Assembly (NCBI RefSeq): GCF_030052815.1
Contig: NC_079498.1
Span: 81,206,992 to 81,270,991 of the forward strand
Reading direction: 5' to 3'
Source: Hevea brasiliensis
Lineage: Eukaryota > Streptophyta > Magnoliopsida > Malpighiales > Euphorbiaceae
DNA length: 64,000 nucleotides
Part shown: in pieces, positions 44,342-55,266 of the stretch
Numbering within the stretch: position 1 is the stretch's first letter
How the letters are laid out: every line of letters starts with the position of its first letter
Program-made: the position numbers and the translations under genes
The notes under the pieces: model-generated
Databases searched by the model: none
Told to the model about the DNA's origin: nothing
Seen by the model: the letters and a program-made list of their open reading frames with translations, nothing else

Positions 44342-45191
44342 CTTACAACTTTTGATGCTTATCAAAACTTCACCAAATCTTGTTTTTCTTGCTGCCAATA
44401 TCTTCCCCAAGGTGAGTATGCAAGCTTTAATGAAGGAAGGAAGTGGAAAGGAAGGCTAGAACATGCTTGCATGGAGGTAGAGCAAGGTGTGGCAATGGAG
44501 TCCTCCCATGGTGGAAATTCGGCTGGTTTGTGTTTTGGTGAAGAAGAAGTGGTTTCTGCCCACTAATGTATTAGATAATGTCCCAAGGATTGAGTTAGTG
44601 GAGCACTAACTCTAAACTAATTGTTTAATTAGTTAAACTTTCATTATTTGCACATTTAGCTCATTTATTTCACTATTTACATAATGTATCACCATTTAAT
44701 TTTTCATGACATTTATAAAGTGTAATATCATTTATTTTTAATGGACATTTAGGTCAAAAGCCAACTCTAGGTGTCAATTGACCAAAATACCCCACTTCGG
44801 TTTACATTCCCGATTTTTCGGTAACACCGATTTTTGTCTGTTTCTCGATTTTTCGTTTTTCTTTGTACTAATTTATTAATTTTTCTTTGATATTTCTAGT
44901 GTCAATTAAATTTCAATAAACCTTTATTCATGTCTCAAAATTAGATTCAGAGGGTTCCTCATGGTCCTCGGGCTCAAGAATCGCTTTCCTGCATCTACTG
45001 CTTAACCTAGCATCATTTTCTCTCTTTCATTTTTGTTTGATTTTTCTTGTATTTTCTTTTTATTTATTTCATCATTATATGTCTGTTCACTATCACCGAA
45101 GTGTAGTTCCAGACATACTGACTTGCCTGGACTGTTATTTGACTACTGGAGCAATAGAACGTACAAAATATGTACAGTGGGGATGTTACAA

Positions 45192-45736
45192 ATGCAAAGT
45201 TTGATGCACTTACAGATATTTTGGCAAAGAAGTGGAAGATTTAAGTATGTTGGTCAGTTCATCATCATCATCTGGAAGTTCACAATAGATTGCCTGTGCA
45301 GAAGAAACAATGAGTTGTGGAGTAGAATATGGAGAGCAAGCTGCATATGTAGGTAATTATGGAAACAAACAAATGGGGAATCCTTACTCTCAAACATATA
45401 ATCCAGCTTGGAGGAATCATCCCAACTTTTCATGGGGAAATCAGCAAAACCAAGTCCCAAATTAGAATTTTCAACCACAACAGCAACAAGGAATTCCATA
45501 TCAGCAAAATAGGCAACCATTGCCTAATTTTCAGCAAAGAAACATGAATCCTCCACCAAAATAGCAAGAGCAAGGTTCTACCACGGAAGCTTTGTTACAA
45601 TAGATTCTTGCTAACTAAACTAAGCATGATGAAGAGATGAAAGAAATGAAAGCAAGGCTATAACAGATGCAAACACATAACAGAATCCTGGAAAACCAGA
45701 TTGCACAACAAGCATCTTCCTCGGGTATGAAGTCTT
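45192..45736 (+). pseudogene. gag of the Athila-like element, 3' part
   Basis: After the duplicated AATGC the frame continues KFDALTDILAKK, then a Ser-rich stretch, a Gly/Asn/Gln-rich tail (NPAWRNHPNFSWGNQQN, GIPYQQNRQPLPNFQQRNM) and a coiled-coil-like KHDEEMKEMKARL. Several in-frame stops are TAG or TAA where CAG or CAA is expected. Copia IV interrupts it at 45737. Confidence 0.85.
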
Positions 45737-47116
45737 TGAAGGAGCGGAAGCATGAAAGTTGGTTCATTAGAGTAATGAATTTCAAAAATTTTCTTCTAGG
45801 GTTATATGCATCATACCACATCTTTTATGTGCCTAATTAATTTCAATACTCAATTGCATATTAAAACACTTTTAATATGTATTAGGATCTACGTTTGCCA
45901 TTCAAGATAGTGAATTAATAAATTAATTCATTTAAACCCTAGTTTAAAAGAGGAGTTAGAGCACTAACCTCTTTTATGCACTATGGATGTGATTGGCACC
46001 TTTAGGAAGCACCTAGGATCCCAAGTGTTATCCCTCTAGCTTGTCCACATCAAGATCCCAATGGATAGCCCCTAATTTACTTCTCAAGCCTTTACAACCA
46101 ATTGTAAATTGGGTTCTTACCTTTAAAGAGATTGTATGTGTGTATAGGACACTAGAAATAATTTCTAGCAATTTTAATTCAAAGGGAATGGAGTGATTCT
46201 CTTTGAATTGATGAGAAAAGATGAAGAGAGGAGAGGGAAAAATAAGTGCCGCCACACATAAGAGAGAATGGAGAGGGTAGCTGATTTTTTCTTATAATAT
46301 CTCTTTATATAATTAGGTCAAGTAATCACTTAAACCCTATGCCACATGTCACCACCACATTGCATCTTATTTTTAATTGACATAATCACATTAAGCCAAG
46401 TATCAAAGCTAGACTTAATCTTGACTTTGATCACCTTGCATGCTAGAAAAAAAATGGCAAACTTATATGATGCCATGTGTCACCATCTCATGGTGTCACA
46501 TGTCACCACGTGAAATGACCAAATTACCCTTATGTTGTAATTTTTAGTTCTCAACCCAAAATCATTATTTCTCCTCTTCCAATCAATTTATATCAAATAT
46601 AAATTAATTAATTAATCTCTATTAATTAATTTCTCACAATTAAAATTCATATTTAAACACTTTAAATTAAATTTAACTTATACTATATGTAATACCCTCC
46701 CGGTAACCACTCCGTACATTCTACTGTTCCGGCGATCGGTGTCGGTCCGGACAGCTAGAACATTCGGAAAAATATTTAAACTAAAGTCAGGAACCATAAT
46801 TAACTCAAATATTAATAAGAAAAATTTAGTAAAAATTTTAGATATAAAATACAACCAAGTCAAATGAGCCGGTGCCCAAGCGATGGGTAACCGGAGGGAA
46901 GTTGCGGTTCTCGCAACTAGGAGCCCTAGACCCAGGGGAAAAATTATAAAATAATTTTTGGGACTCTAGAGAAGGGTTACTGAGGTTCCCATAGCATTAG
47001 AATGCCAAGAAAATACCTAGAAAAATTTTTCAATCGGTACAGACAATTTTGGCCCGTTGAGCCAAACGGAGGGCATTTTCGTCATTTCGCCTTCAGAGGT
47101 GATTTTTGGCCGACTT

Positions 47117-47200
47117 GTCGCCTTTAAATTTCGCCTTTAAATTTTTCAATCGGTACAGACAATTTTTGGCCGTCATTTCGCCTTTAAATTTTCATGCTTC
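47117..47200 (+). other. Filler DNA at a deletion junction in element V 5' LTR
   Basis: It contains three copies of TCGCCTTTAAATT and a second copy of the nearby TTTTTCAATCGGTACAGACA and TTTTGGCCG stretches, then joins TTCATGCTTCCTCACC of the normal LTR. This is typical of template-switching end joining. Confidence 0.8.
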
Positions 47201-47322
47201 CTCACCCTAAAACCCTAGTTTCCTTTCACTAAAATTTGTCCTAGCACCTTGCATAATCTTTTGGCAGCCAAGAAGAAGAAAGAAAGTGAAGCTTTCTCAA
47301 GCTTGGATTGGCATACAACAAG

Positions 47323-49351
47323 GTTAGTGCATATATGTAGTTAAAATACATTAATTCCATGATTTAGGCTTGTAATGAATTAGAAATTGTGAAATAATGA
47401 AACAAATTCAATGTGTATCTCCACCAAAGAATTCGGCAGCCCTAATAGAGGGATGGTTTTTGATGTTTTTAATGGACTTAGCATGAATTGGAGGTTATGT
47501 TTAAGCTATATATCTACATAGATGTTGAACTAGGGTACTAAGTGAGGTTTATGGGTAAATTGCATTGGACATTAGGGTTTTGAGGCATGAAAAATTGACT
47601 TGGCTTACCAAACTATTAAAGAACACTCTAATGGTCAATAAGTGACCATTTGAGGTATGTTGACCACAATTTGAACTTAAAAATGGAATGGCAAAGTCAA
47701 GGTGGGAGCTGCCCTATGACAACAGCAAATGGACTGAAATTTCAGTCCAATTATACAGCCATAACATTGGCTGTGTTAGTCCAATTGATGTTTGGCCAAT
47801 TGGAAATGAAACTAGGTTTATAATGGCACATTTTTGCTGAAGAAACCATGCCCAAAAGACCAAAGCAAGAGGACCAAAACTTGGCCCCAATCCAGACACC
47901 CTGCAACTGCCTCTGCAGAATTGACCAAATGAACAGTAACTGTTCATTTGGCCATAACTCACTGTAGATTTGGTCAATTGACCTGAAATTTTTACAGAAA
48001 CAAGTTAAGACATAGGCAAACAACTTTCATGAAGGAACCTACCCCAAATTATGGCCAGAACCTAACCCAAATGGCTATGGCAGTCACTGTTCATGCTACT
48101 GTAGATATGGTATTTTCTGCAGAATGCAAATCCGGCCAGCTTGGGTTTTTGGACCATATCTGGAGCTACAAAACTCCAAATGGAGTGATTCAAAAAATGA
48201 AATTCAACTAGACAAAATAAGGAACAACTTTCATGTTTTATATTTCTTCAAATTCCCACAGTAACAGTGTCCAATGGAACAGTGAAGTTGACTCACCAAA
48301 ACTGAAAATTCTGCTTGTGTTGAGTCACACTTTGGAATGGTATTAACACTTAATGCCAACAAGTTTTAAACACCAAATGTGGTATGTTGGGAGTGCCAAA
48401 GTCAATGTACACATTTTTATTCTAAAAGTCAACATTTTTGTTGACCAATGATGAATAGTGACACCGAAAATTTGAAATTCACAAATTGAAGAATTTAAAA
48501 ATTTCAAATGCCCTAGTATACCTAACAAGATTGGTTTGGATAGTTTGGCATGCCAATAGGGTTCAGTTAGCAGTACTGCACATGGCAAAAATGTCATTCT
48601 GTGATTTCATGGCTTTTAGCCATTCTGACTTTACATTGAGACTTGGCCTTGTGCCTGAGATTATTTACAGCTTGGTAGCTGTTCTGTTGCACACCGGGTG
48701 ATGCATATGCGACCGATGGTGTGACGGCCCGAGGTACTAGATACCCAGTGCCAGTTTACCCGTTATCCAGTCCAGTCCTCTAGTGTAGGTTACTTGGGGC
48801 AACCAAATGAATAAAAGTGAACAATGTTAACGAAATAATGAATATACCAACACCAAACAAAGAAAGCATACACATTCTATACACATTTATTTTCTTGCTG
48901 TTTTCTTTTATTATATTATTGCACCACTAAGCATTATTGCTTAGCGCGTTGCTTTTGCCACGCGTAGGTATTGGAGATCCCGATCGTGAGCCCAGTAGAC
49001 CGCAGACTGGGTGAGTTCATCTTGTAGATCTGCACAGTGTCCGTGTCACCTCACTACCTGCAGTGCATTGGTAGGGCACTAGGTGTCATTTTGTCATGTT
49101 GATATTTTGTAGCAGATTTTTACTTTCTCATATGTATTTGAACTCATGTAATATATTTTGATGTTCATGTAAATAATGAAAGTTATGACTATGAATGCAA
49201 AATTTGAGCATGTATTTATCGGTTGTATATGAGAAATGGATGTTTGAAAAATGAAAAGATTATTGAGAATTGAAATTGAGAAATATTGTTGAGATTTTGG
49301 ATATTGGAGTTTGAGATGATGGAATACAAATATTGGAAGTGTTTTTAACAG
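47323..49351 (+). other. Putative LTR leader intron (element V 5' LTR)
   Basis: Donor CAAG|GTTAGT at 47323; acceptor GTTTTTAACAG ending at 49351, 228 bp before the LTR end. The 3' LTR has the same 2029-bp interval (55267-57295). Confidence 0.42.
48927..48964 (+). other. Twin hairpin in LTR (element V, 5' copy)
   Basis: Stem 1 is CTAAGCA/TGCTTAG around TTAT. Stem 2 is CGCGTTGC/GCCACGCG around TTTT with one mismatch. Counterpart in the 3' LTR at 56871-56908. Confidence 0.6.
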
Positions 49352-49584
49352 GTTCCGAAGAACTGTTTTCTCCATTTTTAGCCGGTACTCCGCCGGATTT
49401 TCTTTAAAATTTTCGGAACCTTAAATGAATAATACTTTTGATAAATGGCTTAAATAAATTGTATTTCATAAATTATATGCAAAGCATGATATAAATTAAT
49501 TGAGGAATATTAGAGTGTGCCGGTACACCGTGTGGCATTACTTACTCGGGTATACTGTACACGGGTAAGGGGTGTCACATTTAG

Positions 49585-49596
49585 TGGTATCAGAGC
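49585..49596 (+). other. Primer binding site, initiator tRNA-Met type (element V)
   Basis: TGGTATCAGAGC, 5 nt after the LTR end. Confidence 0.93.
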
Positions 49597-49706
49597 ACGG
49601 TTTAGGCATTTCTGAGCCTAGATTGAGTCCATACCATGCATTGCATTTGTAAGAGTCGAGGTGACACTAATGCAGATCTGTTTATCTTTCTTATTTTGAA
49701 TAGGAT

Positions 49707-50855
49707 ATGGACCCTTCATCTCAGAGAGCCGTTGAGGAGGAAGTGGAGAGTCATGCTCCACCTGCAGCAGCTGAGACTGGAGGCATGAGAGAATCTGCTC
49801 CGCCAGCTCAAGCAGAGCTCGCCACCTCCACAGGCCATGTTCCAACAAATGGCCGACTTCTTTAGACAGATGGCTGGGGTAATGCCAGCACCACCACCAC
49901 CACCACCACCAGCTCCACAGCAGAAATCACACCTGGAAAGGTTAAGAAAATTTGGGGCAGTGGATTTCTATGGCAAGAGAGAAGATGACTCTGTTGCAGC
50001 CGAGAATTGGTTGAACAGTACAGGCAGAGTACTAAACAACTCCACTGCACTCCAGAGCAAAACCTGGAAGCTGCTATATCCTTGCTGCAAGATGATGCTT
50101 ATGAGTGGTGGGACACGGTATCCAGTGAAGTGCAGCCAGAAGTTATGACATGGGACTTCTTTCTCTCTGAGTTCAAGAAGAAGTATGTGGGTACTGTATA
50201 CCTGGAAGAGAGAAGAAGAGAATTTTTTAATCTGAGGCAGACACCGTCGCTGGTGAGTATGAGAAGGAATTCGTCCGATTAAGCCGCTATGGAAGGGAGA
50301 TAGTCCCTAATGAAGCTGAAAGATGCAAGAGATTTGAAGAGGGACTAAATGACAACATCAAGATCCAGCTCACTGCCTTGGGAATCACAGAATTTACCAA
50401 GTTAGTGGAAGCGGCAATAAAGGTTGAAAAAGTAAGAATTAGTGAGTGGACTAAAAGAGAGAGACAGCAGAAGAGGGGACCGGGTCAGTCTAGTTCAGCT
50501 CCTGCATCAGGGAAGAAGTTCAAGGGTCCTCCTGCACAAAGTTCAGCTCAGCCACAGGCTGTGGTCGTGATCAAGGGCCCAGTTACGCTTCACCCCTAGG
50601 AGAGGTCAGTCCACACCATTAGTGGGCAGCTCTCCAGGGATGGGGTTCAGGGGACCAGCCCCTGCATCTTCTGCATGTCCACATTGTCAAAAATGGCACA
50701 AGGGGGAGTGTTGGAGAGTAACTGGTGCCTGCTTGAGGTGTGGGTCAACAGAGCATCAGTTGAGAAACTGTCCACGTAGAACCACTACAGCTGCTCCAAC
50801 ACAAGCGCATGCACTGCCTCCCGCACTACGCAGAGGTAGAAAATCTGTAAACTGA
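49707..50855 (+). pseudogene. gag of element V with CCHC zinc knuckle
   Basis: The ATG at 49707 gives MDPSSQRAVEEEVESHAPP, matching element II gag. Order: acidic leader, FQQMADFFRQMAGVM, a proline run, SHLERLRKFGAVDFYGKRED (capsid start), LLQDDAYEWWDTV and TWDFFLSEFKKKYVGTVYL (capsid core), VEAAIKVEKVR, a basic Ser/Gln linker, then CPHCQKWHKGEC and the knuckle CLRCGSTEHQLRNC (CX2CX4HX4C). Frameshifts near 49830, 50000, 50245 and 50570 break it. It is followed directly by protease. Confidence 0.92.
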
Positions 50856-50860
50856 GGTCA

Positions 50861-51420
50861 TTGGACCATCACAGAGGCTGCATCCGAGCCACAGAGAGGC
50901 CCGACAGCACCACCCGCAAGGGCTTATGCTATAAGAGCTCAGAGGAGCAAGATGCCCTGCACGCCATCGTGGGTACGTTCTTCCTCTACACTACACCTGT
51001 GCATGCATTGGTGGATCCAGGATCCACTCATTCATACATCTGCATCAATCTACCTGTAGAAAGGGGGATACTGGTAGGGGAGAGTGACCAAGACATTCTG
51101 GTCACTAATCCATTGGGCCACAGTGTGGTAGTGAACAAAGTATACAAGGGTTGCCCTTTAAGGATTCAGGGATATGAATTCTTGGCAGACTTGATTGAGT
51201 TGCCTTTCCATGAGTTTGACGTGATTTTGGGAATGGACTGGTTGTCACGTCATCAGGCAATAGTTGATTGCAAATTGAAGAGAATTTCTTTGAAAACTCC
51301 TGAGGGTAATGAAATTACAGTTGTGGGTGAAAGGACCGATTTCTTGTCCAATGTCATCTCAGCCACTGTTGCAAGAAGAATGATGAGAAAAGGCTGTGAA
51401 GCCTACCTAGCACATGTGGT
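50861..51420 (+). pseudogene. Protease of element V
   Basis: The frame 50861-51670 starts about 80 codons before RT. The catalytic region is HALVDPGSTHSYI (Asp at residue 52), with D-P-G in place of the common D-S/T-G, and the downstream FDVILGMDWLSRHQAIVDC segment is the conserved end of the gypsy aspartic protease. No stop interrupts the protease itself. It would release the mature gag and pol proteins. Confidence 0.9.
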
Positions 51421-52240
51421 GGATACTAGGCAGGCTAAGCCAAACCTGAGTGACATACCCACAGTAAAAGACTTCCCAGAGGTATTTCCTGAAAAGTTGT
51501 CTGGTTTGCCACCAGAAAGGGAAGTTGAATTTGCTATTGAGACACTGCCGGGTACAGCACCCATTTCCATTGCTCCTTATAGGATGGCACCCACTGAATT
51601 GAGGGAGTTGAAAACTCAGTTGCAAGAGTTGCTTGATAAGGGGTTCATACGCCCAAAGGTGTCACCATAGGGAGCTCCAAAGGTCGCTTGTAAAGAAGAA
51701 GGATGGGACTTTGAGGCTTTGTATTGATTACCTGCAATTGAATAAAGTGATCGTGAAGAATAAATATCCGTTGCCTAGAATTGATGATCTGCTTGATCGG
51801 TTGAAGGGAGCAGAGTATTTTCTAAGATTGATCTCGGATCGGGTATCATCACCGAGGGTGAAGGATGTAGATGTGCCCAAAATCGCATTCAGACCGGTAT
51901 GGGCATTATGAGTTTCTCGTGATGCCCTTTGGCTTAACAAATGCACCAAATGCATTCATGGACCTTATGAACCGTATCTTTCATCCACACTTAGATCGCC
52001 AGTAGTGGTCTTTATTGATGATATTTTGGTGAATTCCAAGACTGGAAGAACATGATGAGCATTTGAGGATTGTTCGCAAACCCTAAGAGAAAAGAAGTCA
52101 GATGCTAAGTTGTCCAAGTGTGACTTTTGGTGAATGAAATTGCATTCCTTGGACACATAGTGTCACCGATGGGATTAGGTGGATCCCAAGAAAATAGAAG
52201 CGATGATGGAATGGAAGCCTCCTAAACACAACTGAGGTCA
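51421..52240 (+). pseudogene. Reverse transcriptase of element V
   Basis: Begins IPTVKDFPEVFPEKLSGLPP and [24 protein letters not shown] at 51667-51669 sits where a Trp (TGG) codon is expected. After a frameshift follow [18 protein letters not shown] and [20 protein letters not shown], then a broken stretch, [16 protein letters not shown] and the catalytic VVFIDDILV (52005-52031). The end (FLGHIVS) is frameshifted around 52050-52200. Nonfunctional, but all main RT blocks are visible. Confidence 0.9.
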
Positions 52241-52950
52241 GAAGCTTCTTGGGGCTAGCTGGGTATTACAGAAGATTTGTGAAGGGATTTTCCCTAATAG
52301 CTGCTCCAATGACCAAGTTGTTACACAAGAATGTCAGATTTGACTGGAATGACAAGTGTCAGACCAGTTTTAAGAAGTTGAAGGCTATGTTGACAGAGGC
52401 ACCAGTGTTAACACAGCCAGTATCAGGAAAGGACTTTGTGGTCTACAGTGATGCCTCTCATAATGGGTTAGGGTGTGTGTTGATGCAAGAGGGGAAGGTG
52501 GTCGCCTATGCTTCCAGGCAGTTAAGGCCACATGAACAGAATTACCCTACCCATGATCTAGAGCTTGCAGCAATTATCTTCGCACTGAAGATATGGAGGC
52601 ATTACTTGTATGGTGAAAAGTGCTATATTTACACTGACCACAAAAGCCTGAAATATTTGCCAACCCAGAAGGAGCTCAACCTTAGACAGAGGCGATGGAT
52701 TGAGTTCCTGAAGGACTATGATTGTGTGATTGACTATCATCCTGGGAAGGCAAATGTAGTTGCTGATGCTTTGAGCAGAAAATCCATGACAGCTTTGAGA
52801 TCATTGAATGCCCGTCTATCTTTGGTTCGAGATGGAGCTATTTTGGCTGAGTTGCAAGTGAGGCCAAACCTGCTACAGCAGATTTTAGATGGGCAGAAGG
52901 CAGATGAAAAGTTAATGGCTATTATGAGCAAGATCTCAGAGGGAAAAGAA
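52241..52950 (+). pseudogene. RT end and RNase H of element V
   Basis: A frame of 287 codons from 52249. [16 protein letters not shown] (RT connection) is followed by RNase H with [36 protein letters not shown] and [10 protein letters not shown]; the D-E-D-D catalytic acids are all present. The frame is open into integrase until a TAG at 53110. Confidence 0.93.
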
Positions 52951-53557
52951 ACTGACTATGAGGTGAAAGCAGATGGGTGTTTGTACTACAAAGGAAGACT
53001 GTGTGTACCAGACGATGGGGAATTGAAAGCCAATATTCTGAAAGAGGCACACACCAGTGTATATGCTATGCACCCAGGAAGTACAAAGATGTATCATGAT
53101 CTGAAACTCTAGTATTGGTGGCCTGGTATGAAGAGGGATATAGGTGACTATGTGACTAAATGCTTGACATGTCAGCAAGTCAAGGCAGAACATCAAGTTC
53201 CATCAGGTTTGCTACAGCCTATACGCATACCTGAATGGAAATGGGATCGGGTCACCATGGATTTTGTAAGTGGTTTGCCTCTCACCCAGAAGAAACATGA
53301 TGCAGCATGGGTAATAGTGGATAGATTGACAAAGTCAGCACACTTTCGCGATTAGGGTGACTACTCACGAGAAGTTAGCGGTGTATATCAGTGAGATAGT
53401 TAGACTGCATGGAATTCCACTTTCCATCATATCTGATCGAGACCCAAGGTTTACATCGAGATTTTGGAAGAAGTTGCATGAATCCTTGGGTACACAACTC
53501 CATTTCAGCACAGCTTTCCATCCTCAAACGAATGGGCAATCTGAAAGAGTAATCCAG
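52951..53557 (+). pseudogene. Integrase zinc and catalytic core of element V (exon 1)
   Basis: Zinc module [12 protein letters not shown]...[11 protein letters not shown] at 53110 in the KLQYWWPG position (CAG-to-TAG). DDE core: Asp in [10 protein letters not shown], Asp in SDRDPRFTS, Glu in GQSER. A frameshift lies near 53350. It ends at VIQ|GTAAAT, four codons after the catalytic Glu, where the intron-like segment starts. Confidence 0.92.
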
Positions 53558-53632
53558 GTAAATAATTGAAACCAATGAAATTGATACAAATATTGAACTG
53601 AAATGATAATAATAACATGAAATATATGTCAG
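53558..53632 (+). other. Intron-like segment in integrase of element V (75 bp)
   Basis: Donor CCAG|GTAAAT at 53558, acceptor ATATATGTCAG at 53632, phase 0. It contains a TGA in the upstream frame. Removing it joins SERVIQ to VLEDML as in element II, where the segment is 79 bp and only partly similar. Flanking exon sequence is much better conserved than the segment. Confidence 0.62.
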
Positions 53633-54394
53633 GTCCTTGAGGATATGCTGAGGAGTTGTGTCATTGAGTTTGAGGGAAGTTGGGATAGATACCTCCCACT
53701 GGCAGAATTTGCATACAACAATAGCTACCAAGCTAGCATTCAAATGGCCCCATATGAAGCACTGTATGGGAGAAAATGTAGAACTCCAGTATGCTGGACT
53801 GAATTGGGCGAAGACAAACTGGTAGGGCCAGACCTGGTGAAACAGACTGAGGAGAAAGTGAAACTAATCAAAGCTAATCTCAAGGTTGCCTCAGACAGAC
53901 AGAAATCCTATGCCGACCTGAAGAGAAAAGAAATAGAATATGTGGTTGGCGACAAAGTATTCCTCAAGGTGTCACCATGGAAGAAGGTATTGAGGTTTGG
54001 AAGAAAAGGTAAGTTGAGCCCTAGGTTCATTGGCCCATATGAAGTCATTGAACGTGTGGGTCTAGTGGCCTATAGGCTAGCTTTACCACCAGAGCTGGAC
54101 AAGATCCACAATGTGTTCCATGTGTCCATGCTCAGAAGATACCGCTCAAATCCTTCACATGTCATCTCCAGGGAAGAAATTGAAATACAACTGGATTTGA
54201 CATATGAAGAAGAACCTCTACGAATCCTGGCTCGGGAAGTAAAAGAATTGAGGAACAAGCAAATTCCACTGGTGAAAGTGCTTTGGAGGCACCACAACAC
54301 CGAGGAGGCAACTTGGGAAAGTGAAGAAACGATGAGGCAACAGTTCCCTCAACTGTTTGCATCAGGTAAATTTCGAGGACGAAATTTAAATTAG
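53633..54394 (+). pseudogene. Integrase C-terminal part and chromodomain-like tail of element V (exon 2)
   Basis: An open frame from VLEDMLRSCVIEFEGSWD to the stop at 54392-54394. It holds [39 protein letters not shown] (GPY/F module), [12 protein letters not shown] and the tail LVKVLWRHHNTEEATWE, similar to chromodomains that guide integration to heterochromatin in chromoviruses. This 254-codon stretch has no stop or frameshift, the best-kept coding segment in the window. Confidence 0.92.
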
Positions 54395-54405
54395 AGGGGA
54401 AGAGT
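54391..54405 (+). other. Polypurine tract of element V
   Basis: TTAGAGGGGAAGAGT right before the 3' LTR; it overlaps the pol stop. Confidence 0.9.
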
Positions 54406-55266
54406 TGTAATACCCTCCCGGTAACCACTCCGTACATTCTACTGTTCCGGTGACCGGTGTCGGTTCGGACAGCTAGAACGTCCGGAAAAATATTTAAACT
54501 AAAGTCAGGAACCATAATTAACTCAAATATTAATAAAAAAAATTTAGTAAAAATTTTAGAAATAAAATACAACCAAGTCAAACGAGCCGGTGCCCAAGCG
54601 ATGGGTAACCGGAGGGAAGTTGCGGTTCTCGCAACTAGAAGCCCTAGACCCGGGGGAAAAATTATAAAATAATTTTTGGGACTCCAGAGAAGTGTTACTG
54701 AGGTTCCCATAGCATTAGAATGCCAATAAAATACCTAGAAAAATTTTTCAATCGGTACAGACAATTTTGGCCCGTTGAGCCAAATGGAGGGCATTTTGGT
54801 CATTTCGCCTTCAGAGGTGATTTTTGGCCGACTTGTCCAGTTGAGTAAATAATTAATATGACATAAAATATGAATAAACATTACTAGAAATCAAATTGAA
54901 AATGAGTAGTGGAGGAAAGGAAAGAAAATGAGGAAAAAGCTTAATTATGACATCATGGTGATGTCATTAAGAAAATTTGGACCAATCATAATTTAGCCAT
55001 CCATTGACTAACAAATAAAGAGGCAAATAAAGATCAAAATAACACAAAATGCAGCAGCCATCCTCCCCAAAAGAAACCAGCCGAAACCCTAGTCCCATAG
55101 CCACCTCCATGAAAGCTCTTTCAAGCTTTAAATTTCCATGCTTCCTCACCCTAAAACCCTAGTTTCCTTTCACTAAAATTTGTCCTAGCACCTTGCATAA
55201 TCTTTTGGCAGCCAAGAAGAAGAAAGAAAGTGAAGCTTTCTCAAGCTTGGATTGGCATACAACAAG

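Larger units (their letters stand above)
19753..45191 (-). mobile_element. Element II: Ty3/gypsy chromovirus-like, minus strand, nested in Athila gag
   Basis: Edges are TGTAACACCC and GGATGTTACA, with the 5-bp duplication AATGC at 19748-19752 and 45192-45196. On the minus strand the order is 5' LTR (45191 to 30850, split by copia III), PBS, gag, then element VI, then pol from RNase H to the chromodomain-like tail, PPT and 3' LTR (23193 to 19753). Without III the right LTR is about 3.43 kb against 3.44 kb on the left. Protease, RT and the gag C-terminus are missing, lost with a deletion that also trimmed element VI. Confidence 0.93.
30850..45191 (-). repeat. 5' LTR of element II, split by copia element III
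   Basis: LTR sequence occupies 30850-33436 and 44347-45191. The junctions match the uninterrupted left LTR around 22320-22330. A block at about 44950-45005 is strongly diverged and shorter than its left counterpart (22930-23010). Confidence 0.92.
46688..49579 (+). repeat. 5' LTR of element V (2892 bp, with deletion)
   Basis: Near-identical to the 3' LTR except for about 295 bp (3' LTR positions about 54837-55131) replaced here by about 80 bp of scrambled local copies. Confidence 0.93.
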
